From Albugo candida (taxonomy: Eukaryota; Oomycota; Peronosporomycetes; Albuginales): DNA of 64,000 nucleotides. Position numbers and translations under genes: made by a program. The stretch is taken from the NCBI GenBank assembly GCA_040437565.1, contig JBDOQK010000064.1, positions 1 to 64,000 on the forward strand, written 5' to 3'. Shown here one piece after another: positions 1 through 9,839 of the stretch (position 1 is the first letter of the stretch; each line of letters opens with the position of its first letter). Under the pieces are notes generated by a model, which saw only the letters and a program-made list of their open reading frames with translations, was not told where the DNA came from and made no database searches.

Positions 1-92
1 TTGGTGCACGCGGCGCCTTTATATCGCTTTCTTGGTGACATGGTGCTGTAACACGATTGACATATTTCTTTGATGAAAGGAAATCTACCTCA

Positions 93-533
<441 letters not shown>

Positions 534-1027
534 GGGAGTCGCTATGGCCACAGACATTAATCCTAAGGCCACAGTCAAAACTACTACGGCCACAGACAAT
601 TGATCTAACCAATCACAGCTTACAAAATTATATCGTTGCTAAGTACGCCAGAACTGGCGAAGCAGCAAATGAAAATTATACCTTTCGCGCAGCCAACCCC
701 ACGTAGTGACATTTTTNNNNNNNNNNNNNNNNNNNNNNNNNNNNNNNNNNNNNNNNNNNNNNNNNNNNNNNNNNNNNNNNNNNNNNNNNNNNNNNNNNNN
801 NNNNNNNNNNNNNNNNCTACCATATACAGATATCAGGAAAAAACCGTACCAACGCTAGAACAATATAACAAAAACATGCGTAAGAAACAGAATGAGCTCG
901 TGTGCAAAAGTATACAAGTGACCTGATTGGCTGGCGTAATTAGCAACAATTGAATTTTGTGAGCTGTGATTGGTTAGATCAACTGTCTGTGGCCGTAGTA
1001 GTTTTGTATGTGGCCATAGCGGCTCCC
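534..1027. mobile_element. Short non-autonomous mutator-like element (MULE-derived), inserted in the NUMT
   Basis: The two ends are long inverted repeats. The left starts GGGAGTCGCTATGGCCACA and the right, reverse-complemented, starts GGGAGCCGCTATGGCCACA; similarity continues inward for about 100 bp, including the CAATCACAGCT segment. Flanking 9-mers TAATAGAAA (525-533) and TAATAAAGA (1028-1036) look like a target-site duplication with two differences, and mutator-like elements make 9-bp duplications. Internal sequence at 650-716 matches 29335-29405, and 817-1027 matches 30164-30369. It is therefore an internal-deletion derivative of the larger element at 27.8-30.4 kb. An assembly gap covers 717-816. 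Confidence 0.85.
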
Positions 1028-1095
1028 TAATAAAGAAAGCTGTAATAATAATTATACATACAAATAAAGAAGGCTATGAAAACTTAAACCTGAAA
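1028..1095 (-). pseudogene. NUMT, part 2: nuclear copy of mitochondrial cox1 (5' portion of the fragment)
   Basis: On the minus strand this reads GLSFHSL, then after a small shift LFVCIIIITAFFI. This corresponds to the cox1 segment GLSFHxLPLFVWSVLITAFLLLL, which lies immediately before PVLAGAITM. It therefore continues the fragment at 383-533, and the two halves join exactly across the transposon at 534-1027. The right edge near 1095 is approximate because the sequence becomes A/T-rich. Confidence 0.8.
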
Positions 1096-1127
1096 AAAAA
1101 TGAAAAATATAAAAGTCTCAAAAATAG

Positions 1128-1436
1128 GGTATTGATATCCCGACAACTTTTTTTTTTATTACATTTTTTTTTTTCATTTTAAGTTACATCACGCCTAGTT
1201 AATTAATGCTCCCACAACTTTTTTGTAACAATAAATAATGGTTTCGATATCCCGACAACTTTTTTTTTAAATTGCACTCATTTTTAATTTAGATTACGCC
1301 ATGCCTACTTAATTATTGTAACAATAAATAATAGTTTCGATATCCCGTCAACTTTTTCTTAAATTACATTTATTTTTAATTCAAATTACGCCATGCCTAC
1401 TCAAATTATTACTCCCACAACTATTTGAAAAAATAA
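1128..1436. repeat. AT-rich tandem repeat, about three units
   Basis: The phrase GATATCCCG(A/T)CAACTTTTT recurs near 1134, 1246 and 1338. Each copy is followed by an A/T stretch, a TTACGCCATGCCTA-like segment and CAATAAATAAT. Unit length is about 90-115 bp. The array is cut by the gap at 1437. Confidence 0.75.
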
Positions 1437-1700
1437 NNNNNNNNNNNNNNNNNNNNNNNNNNNNNNNNNNNNNNNNNNNNNNNNNNNNNNNNNNNNNNNN
1501 NNNNNNNNNNNNNNNNNNNNNNNNNNNNNNNNNNNNTTCATAAATGTATGAAGGGTGGGGGCTGATTTACGATTCCCGTAATTTGTTTTTATTTCTTCTC
1601 TTATATTTGTTTAAACCAGTCAAAGGCCACAATCGCCCTTAATTTATGGAGGCTGAGTGCTGATTACAGAAAAGGTGAGTGCTGAATAAAGATTCCCTTA

Positions 1701-2653
1701 GGAAATTGTTATATTCACTCCTTTTTCACTCCCTAATACGTCACGTGACCAGAAAAGTTAAATTGACTTGCTTCCGATTAAATTCACTCGTCTACGTGAT
1801 TACTCCTCAGTAAGAGAACCTTTTTCCCTCTCCGTAACTTACCTTCCACCAACTTTAACTATGCAGCGTGAGAATGGTACTGTAAAGAGAGCGCTCACTG
1901 TAGCAAGGCAGTCATGCCAGAACGGAGGCACATGGAAACAGACACCATACTTTCTGTTTCTCAATACAGCGGATGCAACCGACTTGTATTCGACATCAAC
2001 ATTGAAGGCCTTGCTCCCAGCGAACGATAATGGCATGTAAGGAGATGCTGCCATTCACGCAATAACAGAACACTGACGCGCAGCAAATGCCAGACCTCTG
2101 TGCATAGCTGACGCGATGAGCACTCCAGACATGCTATCTCTGCAAGAGGTCGAATATGGTAGCCGTGAAGAATTGCTTTCTGCAGCTCAGAAATGCGCTC
2201 TTGGGCATGGATACGCAATGACTGCCAAACGTTAGGCTACCGGAAAAATGCATTCTTGAAATGTGACCGTGGTGGTGCACACCTGTCCCAAGTATCAGAA
2301 CGGAAGCTACAAAAAGCATCTCGGCGTATTCAATGCCCCTTTCTCCTCTCAGCGAATTATCTATGTGTGTCCCGTGACTGAAAAAGTAGTGGATATAACA
2401 ATTCCCTAGATATAAATAAGAAGTGTACATAGTATAATAATGTGTGCCGCTTGACTTAAAAGGGAGTGAATATAACAGTTCCCTAAATATAAGTAAAAAA
2501 TATACATAGTATAATAATGTGTACCACCTGACTTAAAAAGGGAGTGAATTTAACAAAACGGGAGTGAAGATAACAATTCCCTAAATAAAAAGTATACATA
2601 GTGTAGTTATATGTGCCACCTGATTCAAAAAGGGAGTGAATATAACAATTCCC
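1701..2653. repeat. Inverted-repeat element with internal ~80-bp tandem units
   Basis: The left end GGAAATTGTTATATTCACTCC and the reverse complement of the right end (GGGAATTGTTATATTCACTCC, 2633-2653) are nearly identical, giving terminal inverted repeats of about 25 bp around 950 bp of DNA. The right third (about 2386-2653) is a tandem array of roughly 80-bp units, each with TATACATAGTATAATAATGTG, a CACCTGACTT-like segment and AGGGAGTGAATATAACAATTC. A further inverted copy of the unit lies at 7408-7482. No transposase is visible in it; the open frames inside look incidental. Confidence 0.6.
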
Positions 2654-2995
2654 TGAATTTACTGTATCGACGCACTGGTTTGAGATAATTGTAATGTACA
2701 TTCATCATATGTGCGCGAACAACATCAGAAGGAACAAGCATCCGACCTGGAATCAGCACACTGTTCAAAGGAATGATGCCAGTGCAAATGTAGAAGTGTT
2801 ATTTATTGTTATCTACATGCTACGACGGTTTCGTCTCTTCACAAGACATCCTCTTCGCCTGGTTTCTACACCGTTCAAGGATAGGAACAGCCGTTACTCC
2901 GAAGTGATCTGCCGACAGCAACGCTGTGACAGCGACTGTTGCTCTTCCAATATTCCTCCTCGGACGACGCGCTCCAACCTGCCCACCTGCCACAA

Positions 2996-3528
2996 TCACA
3001 CAAGATTGAACAATACCCGCAACTCCGTCACCCTGGGCGTCGACAGTGTTTTCGTCAACAGGTCCGCCTTCATGAGCTTTGACGCGATAAATTCAGGTTT
3101 CACTATCCCTTTTTTGGCATAATCGCAGATGAACTTCATGCGCACATCCACGTGTTTCGTACTTGACATGCTTCCTTCACACTTTAACTGCCTGGTTGAA
3201 GCTGGATTGTCCATCAGCATGCTCATTGATTCCTTCACAGCAAGACCAATCTCGTTTAGCATCTGTCGCAATCCCAACAGCTCCCTTCCGACGTGCGATG
3301 TCAAGGTAAATTCTGTCTCCATGGTGGACAGAGACACTCCAGTCTTCCTTTTGCATATCCACTGCACGATCACTTCATTCATCGCAAGTACCCCACCAGT
3401 TATTGCCTTGCGATTGGTTTTGTTTGCTGCGAAGTCTGAGTCGCTCCAGCTTGTCAACGTGATACCACAATCTTGTGGGTCAATAATCGTGTAAATCTTC
3501 ATGTCTTTTGTTGCTTTCAAGTATCGAG
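2996..3528 (-). mobile_element. Ty1/copia LTR-retroelement fossil (RNase H end of pol)
   Basis: The minus strand encodes the RNase H part of a Ty1/copia polyprotein. Recognisable parts are the WSDSDFAANKTNRKAITGG segment, the KTGVSLSTMETEF segment, STKHVDVRMKFI and LMKADLLTKTL near the C-terminus. It is a partial copy that runs into the assembly gap at 3529; no long terminal repeats are visible nearby. Treated as a fossil. Confidence 0.9.
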
Positions 3529-3628
3529 NNNNNNNNNNNNNNNNNNNNNNNNNNNNNNNNNNNNNNNNNNNNNNNNNNNNNNNNNNNNNNNNNNNNNNNN
3601 NNNNNNNNNNNNNNNNNNNNNNNNNNNN

Positions 3629-4672
3629 AGCAATCGGGGAAATCAGATGCCGATGAGTTTTCTGAGCTTGACGCCGAACCGAAAACAGGTGTGCAAAAGG
3701 CCCGAAAACGTCATTTTCCGCGTCGATTGCTCACACATTTGATCGTTGAGCGCCGCGATTTCGTTGTGAAAATTGCGGTAATACCGAGCAAAATAATTTT
3801 ATTACGGATTACGCTCGAGGCGATACAATATGTAACGGACCGGATGGAAATGGATGTGGAACCGTAGTGCAAGATCATATCGTGCACAAACGCAGTGCGT
3901 ATCGAAAGTTTGAAGGGGAGGAAGATCAATCGCATCACGGGCCGGCTCCAAACAAATTGTTTTCGACCAGCCACAATCTCCGGACGTTGATTTCACAGGT
4001 CTTTTACACATGCAGTCTCATTTGCTGTGGATTTTGTAACGAATTTGATCTTTAGGACGGCGAAATGGCTGGTAACTTGAGACGAGCGGCAGAGTTTGTG
4101 GAGATGAATCTCAGTCAGATGGGTAAGGATGAACGACGAACTCGTGTCGGATACAAGGATCAGGTACATTGCTCTTGTATGGCTAGGAATGCATCAGGGG
4201 AATGACGTCCAAGTGTAGATGAAACAAAAGGCCTGTCGACTGATTGACCACACAGTAAGCAATTTATATCTTCACGAAATAGTTGACAATCGCGCCAAAA
4301 AGATGTTTGCCGAATTTCGAGACGTTCGCGAACATGCGCACCNNNNNNNNNNNNNNNNNNNNNNNNNNNNNNNNNNNNNNNNNNNNNNNNNNNNNNNNNN
4401 NNNNNNNNNNNNNNNNNNNNNNNNNNNNNNNNNNNNNNNNNNTGTGTCATTGCAGCTTACATGGCCACAGGTCGTGAAATGTATACCGCTCAACATGGCC
4501 TTTGCGTGGAAGTGGATCCATTCGGCAATTCTGTTCCTAGCAAACCTGTCGATAAAAGCAGTCTAATAAAACTGTCAATGATAAATTGAAGGAAGTGGGG
4601 ATGAGGTCAAGTCTTCATGGCCCTTATGAGTTGGGCTACACACGTTTTTATAAATTTTTGAAATTTCGTTAG
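3629..4672 (+). CDS. TFIIB-like transcription factor (partial; gaps and an apparent frameshift)
   Basis: Four splice-consistent exons follow the gap: to 3688, 3751-3998, 4056-4163 and 4219 onward. Introns are 3689-3750, 3999-4055 and 4164-4218, all GT-AG. The second exon is a TFIIB-type zinc ribbon: CENC, then DYARGDTICNG...GCGTVV, then AYRKFEGEEDQSHHG. The next exons give a helical cyclin-like core (RRTRVGYKDQ, then LHEIVDNRAKKMFAEFRDV). After the gap at 4343-4442 the core continues (CVIAAYMATGREMY). At the AAAA near 4553-4556 the frame shifts: the frame in use soon stops at 4589, while another frame runs on through VNDKLKEVGMRSSLHG and LGYTRFYKFLKFR to a TAG at 4670-4672. One missing A, as error or mutation, would explain it. 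The protein is shorter than canonical TFIIB and its second zinc pair is CX7C instead of CX2C, so it is a TFIIB relative, not certainly TFIIB. The 5' end lies in the gap at 3529-3628. Confidence 0.65.
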
Positions 4673-4718
4673 AAATTTTTTTTATTTTTACTTAATAAAA
4701 ACCATTTTATATGAGACC

Positions 4719-5162
4719 AAACTGCATGCATTCACTTGTACACTCTGCGATATGAAGTTTAACGCTCGACGTGGAATGCAATTTCACAAATGCACAGGCC
4801 GACCCGATACAGTCAAAGTGGAAAATGGTTCTTTGGAGAATCTGACGCCTTTGGACCTTCCGATGGAACTTCAGCCTATTGCCGTGATGCGTGATGGAAA
4901 GAAATGGTTCAAATGTCCAATTTGCGCTCGAATGTATGCCAATGAAGAAAGCCTCCGCGAGCATGTGAGCCGCCATAAGAATTAAAGCCAGAAGCGAAGA
5001 GAACCGATAGAGACTAGTACTGTAGATCCCATTCGACAGCAGAAACGGACAAAGCTGGCATCAGCCAATCCATCTGTCCAAGTGAATAGAAATGAGCAGG
5101 TTATGTTTCGTGGCGCAGGTCGACGTCCATGGATAAATATTTGCAAGAAGAGAATAATATGA
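4719..5162 (+). CDS. C2H2 zinc-finger protein; reading frame interrupted by one in-frame TAA
   Basis: The frame from about 4719 reads FTCTLCDMKFNARRGMQFHK followed by Cys (a C2HC-like finger). A 40-residue linker follows, then a clear C2H2 finger, FKCPICARMYANEESLREHV with SRH completing it. The first ATG in frame is at 4752, which would leave out the first cysteine pair, so an upstream exon is possible; the ATATGAG just before 4719 could be a splice acceptor. The frame meets TAA at 4983-4985, but the same frame stays open for another 58 codons (QKRREPIETSTVDPIRQQ, then FRGAGRRPWINICKKRII) to TGA at 5160-5162. The tail is basic and looks coding, which suggests a recent nonsense change or a sequence error. 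Target genes are unknown. Confidence 0.55.
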
Positions 5163-5288
5163 AGCGATTATAGCCAATGGAAGGGTCATCTGGTATTTGT
5201 ATACAATAGGAAGTGGTGCTTATTGCGTTTTTGTAGCCAATGGTAGATGCTTTAACGATGATAATACCCAATAAACGTAATGCAAAAG

Positions 5289-5825
5289 TTATCGATTGCC
5301 TGTGATATCGGTTAATTCCAAGATGGTATCTGTTGTTACTATTTTAACGTGCTCGCCTTTCGCCTTTAATATCGATTCAATATCGGTTAATTCTTCTTCA
5401 AACCAGCCCAAGCGATCAGCAATGAGATGCAGATTTTCATAGTGAGGACAGCGTACGAGCACGACGCCGTGAAAGTAGGCGTGTTTGCTAAGCGTTTTGG
5501 CAGATCTAGTCTCACACACTAAGTACAAAAGTGTTAGTCGGAATGCTAAGAACGGCGTTTGATTACCTTTGCATGTATAGAGCATGACGAATTTCTCTCC
5601 AGGTGACGAGACGCCAGGAATGGCAGGATTCTGATCAGTTTCACGTACAGGAGTAGATGTACCTTTGGCGCTAAAGCATCGACTGCCGAGCTGCCGTTTT
5701 GTTTTGAATGATGCACATGGTGTTGGATACAGCGAAAAGCGGCTTTGAAAAAGAAGTTGCTGCACGTCTCGACGGTTTGATTGTAGTCGTTTGGATGCAG
5801 CGAGCAAAAGATGTCGTCTGTACAT
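5289..5825 (-). CDS. Mitochondrial DNL-type zinc finger protein (Zim17/Tim15/HEP1-like Hsp70 escort)
   Basis: Two exons on the minus strand, 5825-5567 and 5518-5289, with a 48-nt GT-AG intron (5519-5566), total 162 residues. The start MYRRHLLLAASKRLQS is an arginine-rich amphipathic leader typical of a mitochondrial presequence. The core shows the family signature: YTCKVCETRSAKTLSKHAY, GVVLVRCP, then HLIADRLGWF. Members keep mitochondrial Hsp70 soluble and assist matrix protein import. The family zinc site is two CxxC pairs. Here the first (CKVC) is intact, but the second reads CPHY, with TAT at 5439-5441 where a Cys codon is expected. This is a single-base difference that could be an error or a real loss. 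The frame stays open upstream across the gap at 5854, so a longer N-terminus cannot be excluded. Confidence 0.85.
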   Translation of the reverse strand: MYRRHLLLAASKRLQSNRRDVQQLLFQSRFSLYPTPCASFKTKRQLGSRCFSAKGTSTPVRETDQNPAIPGVSSPGEKFVMLYTCKGNQTPFLAFRLTLLYLVCETRSAKTLSKHAYFHGVVLVRCPHYENLHLIADRLGWFEEELTDIESILKAKGEHVKIVTTDTILELTDITGNR

Positions 5826-5953
5826 CCTCCACTCTGCTGATTGGCAACGAGCANNNNNNNNNNNNNNNNNNNNNNNNNNNNNNNNNNNNNNNNNNNNNNN
5901 NNNNNNNNNNNNNNNNNNNNNNNNNNNNNNNNNNNNNNNNNNNNNNNNNNNNN

Positions 5954-6470
5954 CGAATGAATGCAAAAGAGAACCTTTTGGAATTGGAGAGATTTTGGAG
6001 AGGGTTTCAGCTTCAGGAAAGTGAGTGGGAAACAAAAAGGCAACAGGATCCGATTTCGCGGATTCGTCGACGGCTTCAAAGACGCTATAACGTGCAGGGA
6101 TAGTGCGGGTGTCCAGTGGGTGTGCATTTGGAAGGAGCAATGGATTTGTAGTGGTTTCTCACTGCGGAGGGGTTCAAGTACAAGTTCGATTCATCGGCAA
6201 ATATCATTTGGTTTGGATCGCATTCGAAGGTGTACTATGAGCACAGACTCGCGATGAATTCCAAGGAACGCTGGCAACCTGCTCAATCCATCATTTTGAA
6301 TAAGCAGCGCGTCCATTTCGTACATGTTCTGTGTCCAAAGCCTTTCACTGATAACGATATCTCGACACCGAATGAGTTAGTGACAGGAGCTAACATTCAG
6401 TGTCGTGCCTTATACTCATTTCACGAGACAGAATGTTGGTTCTTCGAGGACGGTCAAGTGTGAAATAACA
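5954..6470. other. Unresolved stretch with overlapping open frames on both strands
   Basis: After the gap at 5854-5953, both strands are open for 60-100 codons. The plus strand has a charged, helical-looking frame (NLLELERFWRGFQLQESEW). The minus strand has YSVFEAVDESAKSDPVAFLF and, further up, MIFADESNLYLNPSAVRNHY. I recognise no family, see no convincing start or splice chain, and cannot choose a strand. Confidence 0.3.
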
Positions 6471-6479
6471 AGGCAATGC

Positions 6480-6781
6480 GTTCGAATGTTGTGTTTTGGA
6501 TTGAACAGAGGTGTCTCGAGAGGTCTGTTTTCTAATGTGATCGATAGGCTTGCATGCAATGCGCAAGTGCTGCATTTGGATGAGATCGAGATTTCTGCGG
6601 GAATGAATGGAGACTTCAGAGTATCGATGAGTAAAATTGACGGGTAGACGTCTTGGGATGATGAGTGGTCGAGATACGTGTAAAGATTGTAAATCCGCAC
6701 TAAAAGGTAGAAGGTGTTTTGTATAGACGACTAGGGAAAATGAAATATGCAAAATACGTACAGATCCGAGGGAAGTTGCGA
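6480..6781. repeat. Paralogous segment shared with 15730-16020
   Basis: Sequence just downstream (minus-strand sense) of the secreted-protein gene at 6782-7210 aligns over about 270 bp with 15745-16015. Shared phrases include GATAGGCTTGCA, ATTTCTGCGGG, GATGATGAGTGGTCG and GAGGGAAGTTGCGATT. The two copies have diverged moderately with small indels. They mark duplicated flanks of one secreted-protein gene family. Confidence 0.8.
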
Positions 6782-7210
6782 TTACGGCTTGTAGCAACTA
6801 CATGTGGCTAGCACGAACCAATACATCGCGTCGCTGTTATCCAAACCTTTATAAACACGGTTGCCACAGTGTATTGCATTTCGTGCGCAGTAGAGAATTC
6901 CAGCACGTGATCTTCCTGGAAAGAAATTCCGGATCAACACCTTTATGGTCGGATTGGCAAACTTAAAGTATTCCATCTTTTCATCGATGATGTCCATTTC
7001 TCTATCATATGTAGGATTACCTTGACGAGCTTTCAGTTGCGTAATAACTGAATTTACTTCATCCTTGTCGCCAGGATACACATGACATCTGAGGGATTCA
7101 CAGTAACCCGGAGGAAATGTTGGCGCTTTAAGTGGGCTCTGAAAATTCTTCTGCGTTGTCAGTGTGGAGAAAATGACCACGAGTACAGTAGTTGATATAG
7201 TTTTAATCAT
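6782..7210 (-). CDS. Small secreted protein A (candidate effector)
   Basis: A 142-residue frame starts MIKTISTTVLVVIFSTLTTQ, a clear signal peptide with a hydrophobic core. The mature part has cysteines in the pattern YCESLRC, LYCARNAIHCGN and a final LATCSCYKP. It contains no RXLR or LxLFLAK motif that I can see and no known domain. The 5' leader (AAGGCTCACACCAATTCAA before the ATG) resembles the leaders of the secreted genes at 9342-9800 and 21478-21735. A partial paralog with the same Cys-Ser-Cys ending lies at about 16013-16219. Export from the pathogen is inferred from the signal peptide; host function is unknown. Confidence 0.65.
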   Translation of the reverse strand: MIKTISTTVLVVIFSTLTTQKNFQSPLKAPTFPPGYCESLRCHVYPGDKDEVNSVITQLKARQGNPTYDREMDIIDEKMEYFKFANPTIKVLIRNFFPGRSRAGILYCARNAIHCGNRVYKGLDNSDAMYWFVLATCSCYKP

Positions 7211-7407
7211 TTGAATTGGTGTGAGCCTTACGTCTTAGCTAATGGTTCTGAAAACGACAGCGCTGCGTACAGGATACGTGTATACCTGTTCTCCTTCCTC
7301 TACCCATGTTCTGTTTAACCTATCGTAATTGATCTTTTCAGTATGGAACCTAACCATCTTCTATCCCTTGCATCTGATTCCCATTTCACATAATAAGCCT
7401 TGCATAA

Positions 7408-7482
7408 ATAGGAAATTGTTATATTCACTCCCTTTTCGGTTAAATTCACTCCCTTTCAAGTCACGTGACCCACATTATTATA
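7408..7482. repeat. Dispersed copy of the 1701-2653 repeat unit
   Basis: This is the inverted form of the unit seen at 2386-2653: AATTGTTATATTCACTCCC, then AAATTCACTCCC, then GTCACGTGACC and CACATTATTATAC. It keeps a 10-bp palindrome, GTCACGTGAC, also present in the left end of the element at 1701 (near 1740). Confidence 0.7.
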
Positions 7483-7599
7483 CATTCAAACATATTTTGA
7501 GGGCTCTAGATGGAATTTGGAAAGCAAGATGTATTAAGAGTAAGAGGTCCTTAGTTCACTTTACTAGCTAGTCTAAGCCTTCTCGTACTAGACGCCCAC

Positions 7600-7690
7600 A
7601 GCCAGGGGTGCCGTACCCATCTCAGTCAGTTTAGCACTTGAGCGCACGGACCCCCTGCCGGAGGTCGTCAGTTCCATCCCCGGCAGTGTG
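7600..7690 (+). repeat. tRNA-derived SINE-like head
   Basis: The stretch has the internal pol III promoter layout. A D-arm-like box A, ATCTCAGTCAGTTTAGCAC, begins at 7619. A T-arm-like box B, GGTCGTCAGTTCCATCCCC, begins at 7663. It cannot fold into a proper tRNA acceptor stem and no anticodon arm is obvious, so it is a tRNA relic or the head of a SINE. The following 150 bp (GTGTGGGCAGCAG onward) would be the body. Confidence 0.6.
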
Positions 7691-7743
7691 GGCAGCAGTT
7701 TCAGCCTACCCAAGCAATAAGCTTGGAAAATATCTGCCTGCCT

Positions 7744-8051
7744 AGGTTTGAAGTCAGACTTAAGTGATATTCACACGGTCAGGGGCTCATGATAGGATAA
7801 GGAAGGTATTTATAGAACCAGATAAACAGTGTAATGAAATTCTTGACNNNNNNNNNNNNNNNNNNNNNNNNNNNNNNNNNNNNNNNNNNNNNNNNNNNNN
7901 NNNNNNNNNNNNNNNNNNNNNNNNNNNNNNNNNNNNNNNNNNNNNNNAGGTTTGAAGTCAGACTTAAGTGATATTCACACGGTCAGGGGCTCATGATAGG
8001 ATAAGGAAGGTATTTATAGAACCAGATAAACAGTGTAATGAAATTCTTGAC
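7744..8051. repeat. Gap-flanking duplicate (assembly artefact): 7744-7847 = 7948-8051
   Basis: 104 bp before the 100-N gap are repeated without change directly after it. The second copy alone continues into unique sequence. This is best read as one locus present on two unmerged contig ends. Confidence 0.9.
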
Positions 8052-9341
8052 AAAGTAGCATTGTTACTTCGAGAACAAGTATTGGACAATTTATATACCT
8101 CATTCCAAAGTGTTTATGTGACCACTTCTTAGACGCTAAAATTATCCAACAAACTGAAGCTGGATATCAAGTCGGTTTGTTCGCTCAGCAGTTGCGAGTC
8201 GTGGGCACAAGCAACATATATCCATAATTGATGTCAAAAACGTGTCACTTACTCAGGAAAGCATTGTTCTTATCGCTAGGTAAGATCAGCAATAAAAGCG
8301 TTCTATTTGTCTTGACACTCGTTTGTCTGATACGCGTAGGCAATCAATGCGTAGCGACATATCGAGCAACCACATTTCGCAGTGCGTTCTCAATGAACGT
8401 TTTCCTGATCAACATAGTCAATAACATCGTTCTCACATTTTATACGTCCGTCAAACGTTCAGAAAAGCAGGAATGTAAATGACGAATAACAAAGCAAGTT
8501 TTTGTATAGAACTTGCTTCTTTATCGCACCCTGATATTGCTGGACTTCTACTTAAAATAGTTTTCGTCCGTGCGCACCTGAGATTGATATGTATCCGAAT
8601 TAGCGATATAAAACTGCGAGGATAGACACCGATCAAGTTGCTTCTCGATAGCAGGCGTACTTTCTCATTTACTTCGAAAGCAAGGGAGGTACTTGCTACC
8701 TTCTCGAGAGCTTGTTAGAGTACTATCTGTTTGGCATTCCGAGCGTGATCTACTTTCCGTTATCAGTAAACGACTTCCTGTTTCTAACAGCAATAGAACG
8801 ATCAAAGTAAGGGAGGATTTGTGCCGCCAAGGAGAGCCATCATCGCTTCTTGCACTCACGATCAGTCCAAGAAAGGTACAAAGCTTACGACTTGAGAATT
8901 CCCGACAATTGAAGAATTTCTTAAGAATATGCATGCATCATAGATGCGCGATTGAATCTCAATTTTTGATAGTCTGGAACGATAGAACCATAAACAAGGA
9001 TGGATATTGCTCTCAATGGAATGATTAAAAAGATAATGAACGAATATTGAATTAAGGAAAAGAAATACCATCCATTTATCATTCGACAGAGCGCGTCGTC
9101 AGCTGAAATTCAATAGGTCAATCATTCAATAACAAAGCTATTTACCGAAGGAATAGGAACAAAAAAACATAGACGAGTATCTACAAGCAGAAGTTTTGGT
9201 GTGCGCTAGAGGATGATGAAGTGCGTCAATCACGTGCAGAGAAATCATAAATTCGGTAAAGAGATGGTAAAGGTTTTTTTCTTTGGATGATTACAGAAAA
9301 GAAAGGGGTGCAGCATACATTCTTCGTATACGAAGTCCGCA
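8052..9341. other. No supported gene
   Basis: Only short open frames. One at 8228-8482 has a hydrophobic start (KSVLFVLTLVCLIRVGNQC) that resembles a signal sequence, but it has no recognisable body or promoter. A small stem-loop (AAGCAAGTT / AACTTGCTT) sits at about 8492-8518. Confidence 0.5.
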
Positions 9342-9800
9342 TTAGTTATAATCCATACTGCATATGGATTGGATATAAAACGCCACTTTTAACATTTCAT
9401 CTTTGTAATCTTTGAGATATTTATACGAACGGCATGGATTCGCGTCCATGAATGCCAGGACACTTTCAATACCCGCACCATCACCGAAATAGTGCGGAAG
9501 TATGAGCTTCGTCAAGCTAATTCCAAGTGCGTTGAATTTAGCAAGGAACCGGTCGGCCAGAGCCCTAAGACGTTTTGTGCAAATGCCAATATCGGTTTGA
9601 GATTGTTTTTTCGAATTACAAAACTCAAAACTTGTAAATATAAATCTCTTCACACCATCCAGTTTTATCATAGGGAGATCCCATTTATAAAAACCACAGG
9701 ATAAGTCCATTGACTGAGCACTGGATGATCCAGCTCCCACCCCAGCATCCGCTTGAACGACAGTGAGGAAGATTACGTTAATCAGTAATATACTGATCAT
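9342..9800 (-). CDS. Small secreted protein B (candidate effector)
   Basis: A 152-residue frame begins MISILLINVIFLTVVQADAG, a signal peptide. The mature protein has four to five cysteines (DLSCGFYKW, FEFCNSKK, GICTKRL, NPCRSY, SICSMDYN) and an otherwise mixed helical composition, with no known domain. An oomycete-type initiator element lies 24-39 nt upstream of the ATG, so the leader is very short and the start is well placed. The leader shares the stretch ACAAGG...CACCTC with the gene at 21478-21735. It stands alone on the minus strand in gene-poor DNA, a usual setting for effector genes. Confidence 0.7.
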   Translation of the reverse strand: MISILLINVIFLTVVQADAGVGAGSSSAQSMDLSCGFYKWDLPMIKLDGVKRFIFTSFEFCNSKKQSQTDIGICTKRLRALADRFLAKFNALGISLTKLILPHYFGDGAGIESVLAFMDANPCRSYKYLKDYKDEMLKVAFYIQSICSMDYN

Positions 9801-9823
9801 TTGAGGTGTTTGAGGGCCTTGTA

Positions 9824-9839
9824 AAATTGTAAAGTGAGC
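9824..9839 (-). promoter_or_regulatory. Core promoter (oomycete Inr) of secreted gene B
   Basis: Read on the minus strand, GCTCACTTTACAATTT matches the oomycete initiator consensus GCTCATTYYNCAWTTT at 15 of 16 positions. Its 3' end is about 24 nt before the start codon at 9800, which is the usual spacing for genes with short leaders. Confidence 0.75.

Noticed and set aside
7600-7690. A functional tRNA
   Set aside because: Box-like segments are present but acceptor and anticodon stems do not form.
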